A stretch of DNA of 64,000 nt from JACMLD01 sp039916305 (GTDB lineage Bacteria; Bacteroidota; Bacteroidia; Chitinophagales; Chitinophagaceae): assembly GCA_039916305.1 (NCBI GenBank), contig JBDSLR010000024.1, forward strand, positions 118,676 to 182,675. The letters run 5' to 3'. Numbering within the stretch: position 1 is the stretch's first letter; the number at the start of each line of letters is the position of its first letter. A program made the translations under genes and the position numbers. Below are positions 27,239-36,917 of this stretch, piece by piece. The notes under the pieces were generated by a model that saw only the letters and a list, made by a program, of their open reading frames with translations, had not been told where the DNA came from and searched no databases.

Positions 27239-27475
27239 AGTAGACGTCAGTCTTAGCCGGTATCCGCTCAACGCTTTTACCGGAGCGGTTGCCGTGTATT
27301 TTATTGTCACCGGGTTTTATTATATGCGCGGTATCTGCTGAAAGTACTAATGCCACTGCTGCAAAATGATCATTGCATGCTATGGGATCACTGAAGAAAG
27401 CCCTGGTTAAAAATAAACAGGGTTCTTAGAGATGAACATTATTTAATTATATTTATCACCCAAAACTATCATTGA

Positions 27476-29113
27476 ATGATTAAAAATCTCTCTGCCCTTC
27501 TTGTTATTGTATCCATGACTGCCACTGCGCAGTCGCAAAATGGCTACAGCAATTATAAACAACAAACCGACCGTCTTTACGCAATCGCTAAAAACTATCC
27601 GCAGCTAGTAAAGCTGAAGTCTATTGCTCGCACAAACGGCGGCAAAGATGCGTGGATGCTGGTTATTGGTGACGGCAATACAGAAATGAAACCTGCCATT
27701 GCCATTGTGGGCGGTGTAGAAGGCAATCACCTGTTGGGCATGGAAATGGCGATAGGGTTTGCTGAAAAGATATTACTGGGCAGCCAGGCAGACAGTATTA
27801 AAAACCTGCTGGCTAAAACAAGTTTTTACGTGTTTCCGAATATGAGCCCCGACGCTATGGAACAATATTTTGCTGCGTTAAAATATGAAAGACAGGGAAA
27901 CAACAGCCAGACGGACGATGACCGTGATGGTAAATTAAATGAAGACGGGTACGACGACCTGGATGGTAATGGAAAAATCACCTGGATGCGGATTGAATCG
28001 CCCACCGGCGATTATAAAACCAACCCTGATGACCCCCGCGCACTGGTAAAAGCAGATCTTAGCAAAGGAGAAAAGGGAAAATACTTATTGCTCAGTGAAG
28101 GTATTGACAATGATAAAGACGGCAGTTTAAATGAAGATGGCGAAGCTGGTGTTTGGTTTAATAAAAACCTTTCTTTTAAACATCCTTCCTTTACGCCGGG
28201 TGCGGGTGAGTTTGCTGTTTCCGAAATTGAAACCAAGGCCCTGCTGGATAATTTGTACCAATTGTTTAATGTATATGCAGTAATAAGTTTTTCTGCCAAT
28301 AATAATTTATCCGCCCCTTTTCCGTTCGTTGCCGCCACTACCACGCCCCGTGTAGTAGCCGGTTACCTGGAGCCGGATGCAAAAGCCAATGCGATGCTGT
28401 CTGACCTCTACATAAAAACAACCGGCCTCAAAGACGCTCCCAAAACAACGCCTGCAGGCGGGGATTTTTTATCCTGGGCCTATTATCATTACGGCCGTTT
28501 CAGTTACAGCACGCCCGGATGGTTTGTACCTAAAACAAAACCCGATACCAGCAAAAAGGAAAAAGCCTTTATTGCAGAAGACCCGCAGGCCAATTACCTG
28601 CGCTGGGCATTGCAGCAGGGCGTAACGGACAGCTATACAGAATGGAAAAAAATAAATCATCCGGATTATCCCGGGCAAAACGTTGAAGTAGGCGGCCTTG
28701 ATCCTTTTGTACTGGTTAACCCGCCTTATAAACTGGTGGCTGGCATTGTTAAAACGCATACGGATTTTATTGTGCAACTGGCCGCTTACCAGCCGGAACT
28801 GGATATTATTAATGTAAAAACAGACAAACTGGGCGCCGGTATTACCCGTGTAACCGCCACCGTTATTAACAGGGGCGCATTACCGTCCCACGCAAAACTG
28901 GGCGAACGCTCGTACTGGATAAAGCGCATTAATGTAAAAGTGGAGACCGAAAAAAACCAGTCGGTGATAAGCGGCAAAAAAATACAACTGCTGAATGCAC
29001 TCGAAGGGTATGATTCCAAAGAACTAAGCTGGCTGATAAAAGGCCCAGGAAAAATAACCCTGGAAGCAGGAAGTCCTACTACGGGCAGCAAAAAAACAGT
29101 TATCAGCCTCTGA
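27476..29113 (+). CDS. M14-carboxypeptidase-fold protein that has lost its active site (probable pseudoenzyme)
   Basis: 545 residues with a signal peptide ending near TATAQSQ. It aligns throughout with its neighbour at 29139, including a calcium-loop insert. At the zinc site the neighbour has H109-S-N-E112; this protein has E82-G-N-H85. The third ligand His in SFHNAGG becomes Ser in SFSANNN. The catalytic Glu in TYSNELWTP is replaced in SYSTPGWFVP. So no zinc ligand set or catalytic acid is preserved in place. It may have a binding or chaperone role beside the active paralogue, or bind metal in a changed way. A TATATTTA near-match to the -7 promoter box lies at 27449. It is followed 25 bp later by the paralogue, clearly one operon. 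Confidence 0.85.
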   Translation: MIKNLSALLVIVSMTATAQSQNGYSNYKQQTDRLYAIAKNYPQLVKLKSIARTNGGKDAWMLVIGDGNTEMKPAIAIVGGVEGNHLLGMEMAIGFAEKILLGSQADSIKNLLAKTSFYVFPNMSPDAMEQYFAALKYERQGNNSQTDDDRDGKLNEDGYDDLDGNGKITWMRIESPTGDYKTNPDDPRALVKADLSKGEKGKYLLLSEGIDNDKDGSLNEDGEAGVWFNKNLSFKHPSFTPGAGEFAVSEIETKALLDNLYQLFNVYAVISFSANNNLSAPFPFVAATTTPRVVAGYLEPDAKANAMLSDLYIKTTGLKDAPKTTPAGGDFLSWAYYHYGRFSYSTPGWFVPKTKPDTSKKEKAFIAEDPQANYLRWALQQGVTDSYTEWKKINHPDYPGQNVEVGGLDPFVLVNPPYKLVAGIVKTHTDFIVQLAAYQPELDIINVKTDKLGAGITRVTATVINRGALPSHAKLGERSYWIKRINVKVETEKNQSVISGKKIQLLNALEGYDSKELSWLIKGPGKITLEAGSPTTGSKKTVISL

Positions 29114-29138
29114 TTCCAACATCATTCAATTTATCAGT

Positions 29139-30875
29139 ATGAAACTTTCTATAAAACACTTTCTTCTTATAACACTTGCTTTTTGTGTAACCAGTTTTTC
29201 AAATGCGCAAACAAGTGATCAGTTGTACAAAGCAGCCGGCAGCCCGGTAAATCCAAAAGTTACCGTAAGCTGGAACCACTATAATGACCATGCCGGTATT
29301 GGTGAACTCCTTAAGAAAATTGTAAAAGCTTATCCCGGCCTTGCTAAACTGGAACCTGTGGGCAAATCATACGATGGCAGGGAACTTTGGTGCATTGCCA
29401 TCACCGATTATGCAAAAGGCGATGCCCTTAAAAAACCAGCCATGTATATTGATGGTAATATACATTCCAATGAAGTGCAGGGCGCAGAATTTGCGATGTA
29501 TACAGCCTGGTACCTTACGGAAAGTTTTAATGACACAAAATTTATCCAGGAGCTGCTGGCCGATAAAATATTTTACATCATACCTACAATCAATCCCGAT
29601 GCAAGGGATAATTTTTTTAAAAAACCCAACAACCCCAATTCACCCCGATCAGGTGTGGTACCGGTTGACAATGATATGGATGGCCTGGTAGATGAAGACG
29701 GTTATGATGACCTGGACACGGACGGCAATATTACCCAGATGCGCCGTAAAAGCCTCAATGGCCGTTATCGTGTAGACCCTGCCAATCCCAACCGTATGAT
29801 AGAAGTAAGCAATGATGAGAAAGGCGGGTACGAGTTGCTGGGTTATGAAGGCATAGACAATGACGGTGATGGCCTGGTGAATGAAGATGGCGCGCAGTTT
29901 GAATATGATCCCAACCGCGACTGGGGCTGGAACTGGCAACCAAACTATGTACAAAACGGCGCTTATAAATATCCTTTTTCTTTACCGGAAAACAGGGCCC
30001 TGATGGAATTTGTAATGAAGCATCCAAATATTGCGGCGGCGCAATCTTTTCATAATGCCGGTGGTATGATCCTGCGCGGACCGGGTGCACAGGAAGATGC
30101 AGGCACCTACAATGCCGCTGATGTACAGGTATATGATGCCATTGGTAAAAAGGGCGAAGAAATTATTCCCGGTTATAAATACCTGGTAGTATACAAAGAT
30201 CTGTATTCGGTTTTTGGCGGCGAGCTGGATTGGTTTTACGGTGGCCGTGGCATTTATACCTATTCAAATGAGTTGTGGACACCCTACCTGATGTTTAACA
30301 AAGATGCCAGCAGGGATCCCAATGAAGATGCCAGTTTTCAATTTGACCGCTACCTCCTTTTTAAAGATGCTTTTGTAGAATGGCATGAATACAATCATCC
30401 GCAATATGGCAGGATTGAAATAGGCGGTTTTAAAAAGAATTTTACAAGAATGCATCCGGGCTTTTTACTGGAAAGTGATGCTCACCGTAATATGGCGTTT
30501 ACCATTTACCACGCTTATCATACGCCAAAGCTGGAGATAGATAGCATTATTGAAAAGGACCTGGGCGATGGATTGAAAGAAGTAACAGCCATTATTGGTA
30601 ATAAGCGTTTGATGCCCACCCATTCAAGCCAGGATTTAAAATATAAAATTGAGAGGCCGGATTATATAACGTTGACTGGCGCCAAAGTAATAGCCGGTAT
30701 GACGGTGAGCAATCTGAACGCTGCCGCCGCAACAGAGCAGAAAAACAATCCGCAAACCATAGAAGTAAATAACATTCCCGGCCTTGGACAAATTACAGTA
30801 AGATGGATTATACAGGGTGGGTCCAAATATACCATCAGTGCTGATAGCCGTAAAGGTGGTGTGGTTAGTAAATAA
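29139..30875 (+). CDS. Exported M14 family zinc carboxypeptidase
   Basis: 578 residues with signal peptide MKLSIKHFLLITLAFCVTSFSNA. The HxxE zinc motif is H109-S-N-E112 in GNIHSNEVQGAE, the third ligand is in QSFHNAGG, and the catalytic glutamate is in YTYSNELWTP. Between them, at about 175-250, is an acidic insert with two calcium-type loops (DNDMDGLVDEDGYDD and DNDGDGLVNEDG), as in thrombospondin-type or EF-hand-like loops. The C-terminal 80 residues form a beta domain typical of these long M14 proteins. It removes C-terminal residues from peptides in the envelope or outside the cell. It is the second gene of an operon with a catalytically degenerate paralogue. Confidence 0.93.
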   Translation: MKLSIKHFLLITLAFCVTSFSNAQTSDQLYKAAGSPVNPKVTVSWNHYNDHAGIGELLKKIVKAYPGLAKLEPVGKSYDGRELWCIAITDYAKGDALKKPAMYIDGNIHSNEVQGAEFAMYTAWYLTESFNDTKFIQELLADKIFYIIPTINPDARDNFFKKPNNPNSPRSGVVPVDNDMDGLVDEDGYDDLDTDGNITQMRRKSLNGRYRVDPANPNRMIEVSNDEKGGYELLGYEGIDNDGDGLVNEDGAQFEYDPNRDWGWNWQPNYVQNGAYKYPFSLPENRALMEFVMKHPNIAAAQSFHNAGGMILRGPGAQEDAGTYNAADVQVYDAIGKKGEEIIPGYKYLVVYKDLYSVFGGELDWFYGGRGIYTYSNELWTPYLMFNKDASRDPNEDASFQFDRYLLFKDAFVEWHEYNHPQYGRIEIGGFKKNFTRMHPGFLLESDAHRNMAFTIYHAYHTPKLEIDSIIEKDLGDGLKEVTAIIGNKRLMPTHSSQDLKYKIERPDYITLTGAKVIAGMTVSNLNAAAATEQKNNPQTIEVNNIPGLGQITVRWIIQGGSKYTISADSRKGGVVSK

Positions 30876-30943
30876 TTGTTTGATTGTCACGGTGAGTTTA
30901 TCGAAATGCTGACAATTCAATCATCTTTTAAGCTGACCACCTA

Positions 30944-32287
30944 TTATTTATTTCGCCGCCGCATAGGTGGCCAGTTTAAATAAGTGAGGCTTCGCCAAAT
31001 CCATTCAAACGGCCCAAACAAAAAATACCTGAGCCAGATATGGCTGAAGACAACCTGGAACACCCAAATACACAGCACCACATAATACACCTGGTAACGC
31101 TGTAAACTGGCAAATAAGCCAAAGCCGTAAAAGATAGTAGAAGTAATGATTGATTGTGACAGGTAATTGGTGAAAGCCATCTGGCCAACCGGCGCAAAAA
31201 CATTTAATAGTCGCCTTACCGGCACTACTTTGTACAATAAAATCAGCAGGCTTAGATAGCCCGTGGTTTGGCAGACCCTTCTGATATCGTAATAACTGAA
31301 TTTCCATTGCTGCACAAACCTGTAGTTGTCGAAACGCAGCTGGTATTGGGTGCGCAGATAAAAATAGTTGAGCAGTAAACCAATACTGATACCCGCCAGG
31401 GCCACTATAGCATATACGTAATCAGGTTTTTCTCCCAGCAGGTAACCAGATTTAAACATGGCCATGCCCAGGAAAAAAAGCATCAGTACATCCCACCAGC
31501 TATTATAAAAGAACACGCTCTGGATCATCATATTTACTTCTTTGTAATAGCTGAACAAATCACAGTACCCATGCCCTTTTATTTTTTTAGTTTCTTCTTT
31601 AGCCGCTTTTGCTATTCCGGCAGTATCATTTTTTTCCCTGAAGCCGGTGAATTTGCCCAGATCCTCCTTTTGTTCGACCGTCAGTTTTACTTTGCTGGTA
31701 TCCATTTTTGCAATGGCCTGCCCTTTCTGAATCATGCTTTTATTGCTGTACAGTTCATTGTTTTCGCGGTAAGTAGAAAAAAGCAGCAGGCAGCATACCG
31801 CCAGCAATAACTTGCGGGGCGACCAATTGCGGAAAGGAAATAATAATAAACCGCAAAGGGCATACGGATATAAAATATCGCCGGGCCATAAAAATATAAA
31901 TGCATTGATTAATCCGAACGCCAGCAGCCACAGCATACGGCGGTAAAAAATATCTGCGGGCTCCAGTCCGGGCCTGTCCCGGGTAAGACGGTTAAGAAAC
32001 AAAATAGTGCCGGCCCCGAATAAAATGGAAAACAACCCGCGCATCGTTCCTTCAAATAAAAAACATTCTACCAGCCATGCATAAAAATTAGGGCCGGTAA
32101 CTGGTTGACTGAGATCCATTCTTTCATAAAAAAAATGCGCCTGGCTCTGCGCCATGCTGTTCATCAGCAGTATACCCAGCAAAGCTAAACCCCGGGTACT
32201 GTCAAGAAACAGGATACGCTCTTTTTTACTGATGGGGATTAAATGAACAGGTGCAGCAGGCGTTTCGGCCGGATTGATAACAGTCAT
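30944..32287 (-). CDS. DUF418 family integral membrane protein
   Basis: About 447 residues from ATG at 32287 (MTVINPAETPAAPVHLIP); an in-frame ATG 20 codons upstream looks spurious. The N-terminus RILFLDSTRGLALLGILLMNS is the hallmark of the DUF418/DUF1624-type acyltransferase-like membrane family, and GLFSILFGAGTILF and the C-terminal MAFTNYLSQSIITSTIFYGFG fit it too. About ten hydrophobic segments are visible, with a soluble loop of about 80 residues (about 195-270) between segments. Relatives may transfer acyl groups to envelope sugars; the exact role is unknown. It stands alone between the M14 operon and an isomerase-like gene. Confidence 0.88.
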   Translation of the reverse strand: MTVINPAETPAAPVHLIPISKKERILFLDSTRGLALLGILLMNSMAQSQAHFFYERMDLSQPVTGPNFYAWLVECFLFEGTMRGLFSILFGAGTILFLNRLTRDRPGLEPADIFYRRMLWLLAFGLINAFIFLWPGDILYPYALCGLLLFPFRNWSPRKLLLAVCCLLLFSTYRENNELYSNKSMIQKGQAIAKMDTSKVKLTVEQKEDLGKFTGFREKNDTAGIAKAAKEETKKIKGHGYCDLFSYYKEVNMMIQSVFFYNSWWDVLMLFFLGMAMFKSGYLLGEKPDYVYAIVALAGISIGLLLNYFYLRTQYQLRFDNYRFVQQWKFSYYDIRRVCQTTGYLSLLILLYKVVPVRRLLNVFAPVGQMAFTNYLSQSIITSTIFYGFGLFASLQRYQVYYVVLCIWVFQVVFSHIWLRYFLFGPFEWIWRSLTYLNWPPMRRRNK

Positions 32288-32669
32288 CAGGTTTGATTTA
32301 TAAGGGGTGAAAAACGTCAGCCAATATCTATCGATCTGTATAAACAAGTCGCTTAATTGGCGTCTCGCTGTCTACAGCAGTTTCCGGGAGGTATTGGCAA
32401 TGTGTTTTCTTGTGGTAAGTACACTGGACCAGGCAGCTTCATGTGCGGGCATGGAGCATGAAGCTTTGCTCATTTGGGTAATTGAAGTATACAAGATAGA
32501 TGCTTCTGATTAATCCCGCAATACTCCATTCGTAGTATTATTCCAGGAAATACGAAACTGGCATTTGCTCCTGACTAATGAATGCATTGACGTATGTATT
32601 GGCAATGCTGGTATCATCAACTGACAATGGGCTTTTATACTTTCATAGGTAACCCTGGCTGCCAAAAGA

Positions 32670-32725
32670 AATGCCATGCATCTTATAAACACTGCCTTGC
32701 AGGCAGGTATAATGAACATGGCATT
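32670..32725 (-). terminator. Two-tier stem-loop downstream of the TIM-barrel gene
   Basis: AATGCCATG (32670-32678) pairs with CATGGCATT (32717-32725), with an inner CTGCC / GGCAG hairpin at 32692-32706. Read on the minus strand, the stem begins 17 nt after the stop at 32742 and ends in TTTCTTTT, so termination is plausible. The rest of the 32288-32741 spacer shows no gene. Confidence 0.45.
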
Positions 32726-32741
32726 AACTATTATTGGGATA

Positions 32742-33662
32742 TTACATAAAGCTATCCGCTTCGCGATAGGCTTTTATCAAGGCTTGCTCTCCTTCCTTAC
32801 CAGGTTTCGCATTGCCGTGTTCCATTCCTAAAACACCCCTGTAGCCCTTGTTGTAAATATGTTTAAAAATATTCCTGTAATCCATCTCGCCGGTGCCGGG
32901 TTCATTGCGGCCGGGGTTATTGCCTATCTGGAAATAAGCTATTTCATCGTAAGCCCAATTAAGATGATTGATGATGTTGCCGGTATTCTTTTGAAGATGA
33001 TACATATCGAACAATATTTTGCAGGAAGGGCTGTTAACGCCTTTGCAAATAGCATACGCCTGGTCGGAACTGCGCAAAAACAAATCAGGTGTATCGCTTA
33101 ATGGCTCCAGCACCATAATAACTCCGTGGGGCTCCAAAATCTCCACACCTTTTCTCAATGCCGTAATAACATTGGCGGTCTGTATACCTTCCGGCAACTG
33201 CCGCTCAAAATCGCCCGGAACAACGGTGGCCAATTTTCCGCCACAGCGTTTGGAAACTTCTACCGCATTCTGACAACCTTTCAAAAATATATCTATAAAA
33301 CCTGGCTTGCCGGCAGCAAGTGTATTGGCACCATTGCCGCCCTTATCCAATACAAAAACACCCATTGCCATGCCTAGTTTTGCAAGCGTGTCGCCAATTT
33401 TCTTTTGTTCATCGGGTGTCCGCCGGCTCATGCCATTGTCTTCAATAGACCGGAAACCCTGCTCGTACCCAAATTTTATTTGATCTATAAAATCTGTACC
33501 GGCACTATTCTTAAACATGCCATCATGAAAACCATAGTTAAGGCGAAATGGCTTCTCATCTGCCAGTATATTTTCTTGCCTGTCATGGGCCAAAACAGCG
33601 CCCGAAGTGAACAGCGCGCTACCCGCCAGTAAAGATTGCTGCATAAATTTTCTGCGTTGCAT
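32742..33662 (-). CDS. Tat-exported hydroxypyruvate-isomerase-like TIM-barrel protein
   Basis: 306 residues beginning MQRRKFMQQSLLAGSALFTSGAVLA, a twin-arginine signal. The mature part is a xylose-isomerase-like barrel. The metal-ligand positions are MVLEPLSD, ILFDMYHLQ, FQIGNNPGRNEPGTGEMDY and GVLGMEHG, the order found in hydroxypyruvate isomerase and related sugar isomerases. The GRNEPGTGE segment is typical of the hydroxypyruvate isomerase branch. Substrate unknown. It is not in an operon with other sugar genes here. Confidence 0.88.
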   Translation of the reverse strand: MQRRKFMQQSLLAGSALFTSGAVLAHDRQENILADEKPFRLNYGFHDGMFKNSAGTDFIDQIKFGYEQGFRSIEDNGMSRRTPDEQKKIGDTLAKLGMAMGVFVLDKGGNGANTLAAGKPGFIDIFLKGCQNAVEVSKRCGGKLATVVPGDFERQLPEGIQTANVITALRKGVEILEPHGVIMVLEPLSDTPDLFLRSSDQAYAICKGVNSPSCKILFDMYHLQKNTGNIINHLNWAYDEIAYFQIGNNPGRNEPGTGEMDYRNIFKHIYNKGYRGVLGMEHGNAKPGKEGEQALIKAYREADSFM

Positions 33663-33891
33663 AGTGTCGTTGGTTTATGCACTAAATTTACCGGAATTCA
33701 ATTATAAAAAACAAAATATTGTTACGGCTTGCGTTACCTGCATCTTTACATTTTTTCTTTTTTACATATACACATGTACAACTGTAGTATTTCATGGCTG
33801 GGTACTGTTTACGATGATAACAATAGCAGTGAGCAACACGGGCTGTTTAAACCAATAACGAAATAGCTGTTTAAACGGCTTTTGCTAATGG

Positions 33892-34000
33892 TGCATACCA
33901 GATTTTCGCTCACATGCTGCCAGTAGTCGGTGCAGACACCGGGCCACGGAGCATCCCCTGGCCTGCTGTCTTTCAGCAGCCAGCGAAAACCTGGAATGCA
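33892..34000 (+). ncRNA. Strongly folded 109-nt element (structured RNA or small palindromic mobile element)
   Basis: The outer arms TGCATACCAGATTTTCGCT (33892-33910) and AGCGAAAACCTGGAATGCA (33982-34000) pair at 17 of 19 positions. Inside are three further stems: CGGTG / CACCG (33928-33941, sharing a base with the next), GGCCA / TGGCC (33942-33963) and CTGCTG / CAGCAG (33963-33979). Together they make a closed multi-branch junction. It begins 230 bp after the isomerase-like gene start and ends 71 bp before the FGE-like gene on the plus strand. I do not recognise it as a known riboswitch. It may be a 5' leader RNA of the FGE-like gene or a MITE-type insertion; the type label is provisional. 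Confidence 0.4.
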
Positions 34001-34071
34001 TCATTTCTTGAAGACAGCTTTATCAAATCACACATCTTTCTTATCTTGAATTTTCTTTAAACATACATATA

Positions 34072-35031
34072 GTGAAAAAAATACTTGCGTTGCTTTTCTG
34101 TACGGGTGCTGCAATTGGTTTGGTTGCCCAACATACTGCAGATAGTTTTAAAACGTATGAGCAAAAAGTTCCCGGTGCTGACCTGTATTTTAAGATGGTG
34201 CCGGTAAAAGCGGGTGTCTTTTTAATGGGCAGCAACGACAAAGAAAAAAACAGGAACAGTGATGAAGGCCCGCAAAAACAAGTTAGCATTTCAGCATGCT
34301 GGGTGGCAGCCTTTGAAGTAAGCCGTGATGCTTTTGATGTTTTTTATAAAGACGAAACCACACCACAGAATACCGTTGATGCAGTTACCCGGCCCAGTCA
34401 GCAATACATAGACTTCAGCATGGGCATGGGCAAAGAAGGCGGTTACCCCGTCAACAGTCTTTCGCAATATGCAGCGCTGATGTATTGCCGTTGGTTATAT
34501 AATGCTACTGGTATTTTTTACCGGCTGCCTACAGAAGCAGAATGGGAATATGCCTGCAGGGCCGGTGCAACTACAGCTTATTATTTTGGTGATGATGAAA
34601 CTGAATTGGGCAAGTATGCATGGTTTGCCGCTAACAGTAATGCTAAATTTCAGAAAGCCGGCCAGAAGTTACCCAATGCATGGGGCTTATACGATATGCT
34701 GGGGAATGTAAGCGAATGGACGCTTGATCATTACGATGAAAAAATACTGGAGAAAATAACTGATAAACAAGCCGACCCCTTTGCGCCGCTTGTTACCGCC
34801 CGCTATCCGAAAGTATTGAAAGGTGGTAATTATGCAGATGCAGCTTCCCAGCTAAGAGTTGCCGGCCGGCTTAAATCAGACCCGGTATGGAACCGGCGTG
34901 ACCCCCAGATACCCCGCAGCAAATGGTGGATTACAGATGCGCCTTTTGTAGGCTTCCGCGTGCTGAGGCCCTTACTGCAACCGACTAAAGAACAGGCAAC
35001 AGCATTTTATACGAAATATCTGGGGCAGTAA
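34072..35031 (+). CDS. Exported formylglycine-generating-enzyme (SUMF1) family protein
   Basis: 319 residues from a GTG start with signal peptide KKILALLFCTGAAIGLVAQ. The SUMF1 fold runs from about 40 to 305: VPVKAGVFLMGSND, FEVSRDAFDVFY, PVNSLSQYAALMYCRWL, YRLPTEAEWEYACRAG, NAWGLYDMLGNVSEWTLD and VGFRVLRP. The paired active-site cysteines of true sulfatase-activating enzymes near the C-terminus are not apparent, so this is probably one of the many non-FGE members that bind carbohydrate or act in gliding/secretion-associated envelope complexes. No sulfatase gene is in the window. A strongly folded element lies in its leader region. Confidence 0.88.
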   Translation: MKKILALLFCTGAAIGLVAQHTADSFKTYEQKVPGADLYFKMVPVKAGVFLMGSNDKEKNRNSDEGPQKQVSISACWVAAFEVSRDAFDVFYKDETTPQNTVDAVTRPSQQYIDFSMGMGKEGGYPVNSLSQYAALMYCRWLYNATGIFYRLPTEAEWEYACRAGATTAYYFGDDETELGKYAWFAANSNAKFQKAGQKLPNAWGLYDMLGNVSEWTLDHYDEKILEKITDKQADPFAPLVTARYPKVLKGGNYADAASQLRVAGRLKSDPVWNRRDPQIPRSKWWITDAPFVGFRVLRPLLQPTKEQATAFYTKYLGQ

Positions 35032-35295
35032 TCTTTATTGCATACAGTATTAACAGCTCATACAATTTTAAGCAGCGGTATTAGCCTGGCGGCAAGCCTT
35101 TAGTTATTGCTGATATACACCCAAATCCGGATAAAGAAGCGTTACAGTAAAAAAGAAAATTACGCTGGTACAGACCAGTCTGCCTGGAAAAGAAGACACG
35201 AAGCTACAGGAATGCGGATAGCTGCTATGTAAGAAAAAATACTTAATTTAACCGTTCCAAAAAGACTCACTCACCATTTAATAAATACGCCAATC

Positions 35296-36645
35296 ATGAA
35301 CAACGATGCTTCGCAAAAAAGTCAATCATCACGCAGGGATTTTGTAAAACAAACCAGCCTGCTGGCAGGTGGACTTGCCGCTGCCCCATTCCTAAGCAGG
35401 GCGAATTATTTTTCCGGCGCCGATGATACCATTAAAATTGCACTGGTAGGCTGCGGTGGACGCGGTACAGGTGCTGCCACACAGGCCCTGTCAACCACCC
35501 AAAATGTAAAACTGGTGGCTATGTGTGATGCGTTCCGCGATAATTTAGACAATTGCTATAAAAGCCTTACGGCAGATGATGCAGATACCGGAAAAGCCTC
35601 CACCATTAAAAACAAAATAGACGTTCCTGAATCAAGGAAGTTTACCGGCTTTGATGGTTATAAAAAAGCTATTGCACTGGCAGACGTGGTATTGTTGGCT
35701 ACCCCTCCCGGGTTTCGCCCCATGCATTTTGAAGAAGCCATCAACCAGAATAAACACGTTTTCATGGAAAAACCGGTTGCTACAGACCCGGCCGGCATTC
35801 AGAAAGTACTGGCTGCAGCGGCCATTGCCAAACAGAAAAAATTAAATGTGGTAGTTGGCTTGCAGCGGCATTACCAGAATTCTTACCGTGAACTTTTCAA
35901 ACGCAAAGAATTAATTGGTGATATCACTTCTGCACAGGCCTGGTGGAATAATGACGGCGTTTGGGTACGCCCCCGTAAAGAAGGACAAACAGAAATGGAA
36001 TACCAGATGCGCAACTGGTATTATTTTGTATGGCTTTGCGGCGATCACATCACCGAGCAGCATATCCACAACCTGGATGTGATTAACTGGTTTAAAGGCG
36101 GCTACCCCGTTAAAGCACAGGGCATGGGCGGCAGGCAGGTGCGCAAGGGAAAAGAGAACGGCGAAATATTTGATCATCATTATGTAGAATTTGAATATGC
36201 AGATGGCAGCATCCTCAACAGCCAGTGCCGCCATATACCCGGCACCATGAGCAAGGTGGATGAATATTTTGTTGGCACCAAGGGCAAAATATATTGCAAC
36301 GATGGAAAGATCACCGGGCCAAATGGCAATGTTCTTTACCAGTACCCGTTCAATCCAAAAGGGGAACTGAACCCTTACCAGGTGGAGCATGATGAATTGT
36401 TTGCGGCTATCGCCAAAGGCGAATACAAATATGCCGATGCGGAGAATGGCGCTAAAAGCACCATGACCTCAATATTAGGCCGCATGGCTACTTACAGCGG
36501 GCAAAAAGTTGAATGGGACAAAGCAATTAATTCAGGGCTGGATTTACATCCAAAATCTTATGACTTTGCAGCAGTAGCCCCTATATTACCAAATGCAGAT
36601 GGCTACTACCCTGTTGCAGTTCCGGGTGTAACAAAATATGTATAG
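35296..36645 (+). CDS. Tat-exported Gfo/Idh/MocA family oxidoreductase
   Basis: 449 residues. The twin-arginine signal is SRRDFVKQTSLLAGGLAAAPF. The Rossmann fold starts at IKIALVGCGGRGTGAA, followed by the conserved EKPVATD with the catalytic-type lysine. The C-terminal alpha/beta domain has GDHITEQHIHNLDVINWF, where the histidines match the active-site region. Exported members carry a tightly bound NAD(P) and act on sugars outside the cytoplasm, some as glycosidases with a redox-assisted mechanism. The substrate is not predictable here. A terminator follows. Confidence 0.93.
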   Translation: MNNDASQKSQSSRRDFVKQTSLLAGGLAAAPFLSRANYFSGADDTIKIALVGCGGRGTGAATQALSTTQNVKLVAMCDAFRDNLDNCYKSLTADDADTGKASTIKNKIDVPESRKFTGFDGYKKAIALADVVLLATPPGFRPMHFEEAINQNKHVFMEKPVATDPAGIQKVLAAAAIAKQKKLNVVVGLQRHYQNSYRELFKRKELIGDITSAQAWWNNDGVWVRPRKEGQTEMEYQMRNWYYFVWLCGDHITEQHIHNLDVINWFKGGYPVKAQGMGGRQVRKGKENGEIFDHHYVEFEYADGSILNSQCRHIPGTMSKVDEYFVGTKGKIYCNDGKITGPNGNVLYQYPFNPKGELNPYQVEHDELFAAIAKGEYKYADAENGAKSTMTSILGRMATYSGQKVEWDKAINSGLDLHPKSYDFAAVAPILPNADGYYPVAVPGVTKYV

Positions 36646-36668
36646 AAACTTAGCATTATTTTTTTGGG

Positions 36669-36701
36669 AGCCCTGCAGTTAAACGCTGCGGGGCTTTTTT
36701 A
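36669..36701 (+). terminator. Rho-independent terminator after the Gfo/Idh/MocA gene
   Basis: AGCCCTGCAG (36669-36678) pairs with CTGCGGGGCT (36686-36695) with one T-G pair, followed by six T. It lies 24 bp after the stop. Confidence 0.85.
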
Positions 36702-36917
36702 CCGCGAGGCACCTTTGGGGCGGGCGTGGCATATTTGTACCCTCTAACGTTAAGGCGCAGCCGGCCGGCGTTTTTACCGAAGTTATCTGGTGGGTGATGC
36801 CTTATTTTTGGCTTCTTACTTACTGGCCTTTCGGTGTGGCTGTACGAGGGCTAAGCCTTCGTTTCTGCAATTTTCCCAACAGATTTTATCCGGCCAACAA
36901 ATAGAAAAAACAAATAA

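Noticed and set aside
32307..32513. Plus-strand open frame of 68 codons in the spacer
   Set aside because: Composition is not protein-like and it starts inside the DUF418 upstream region; no family recognised.
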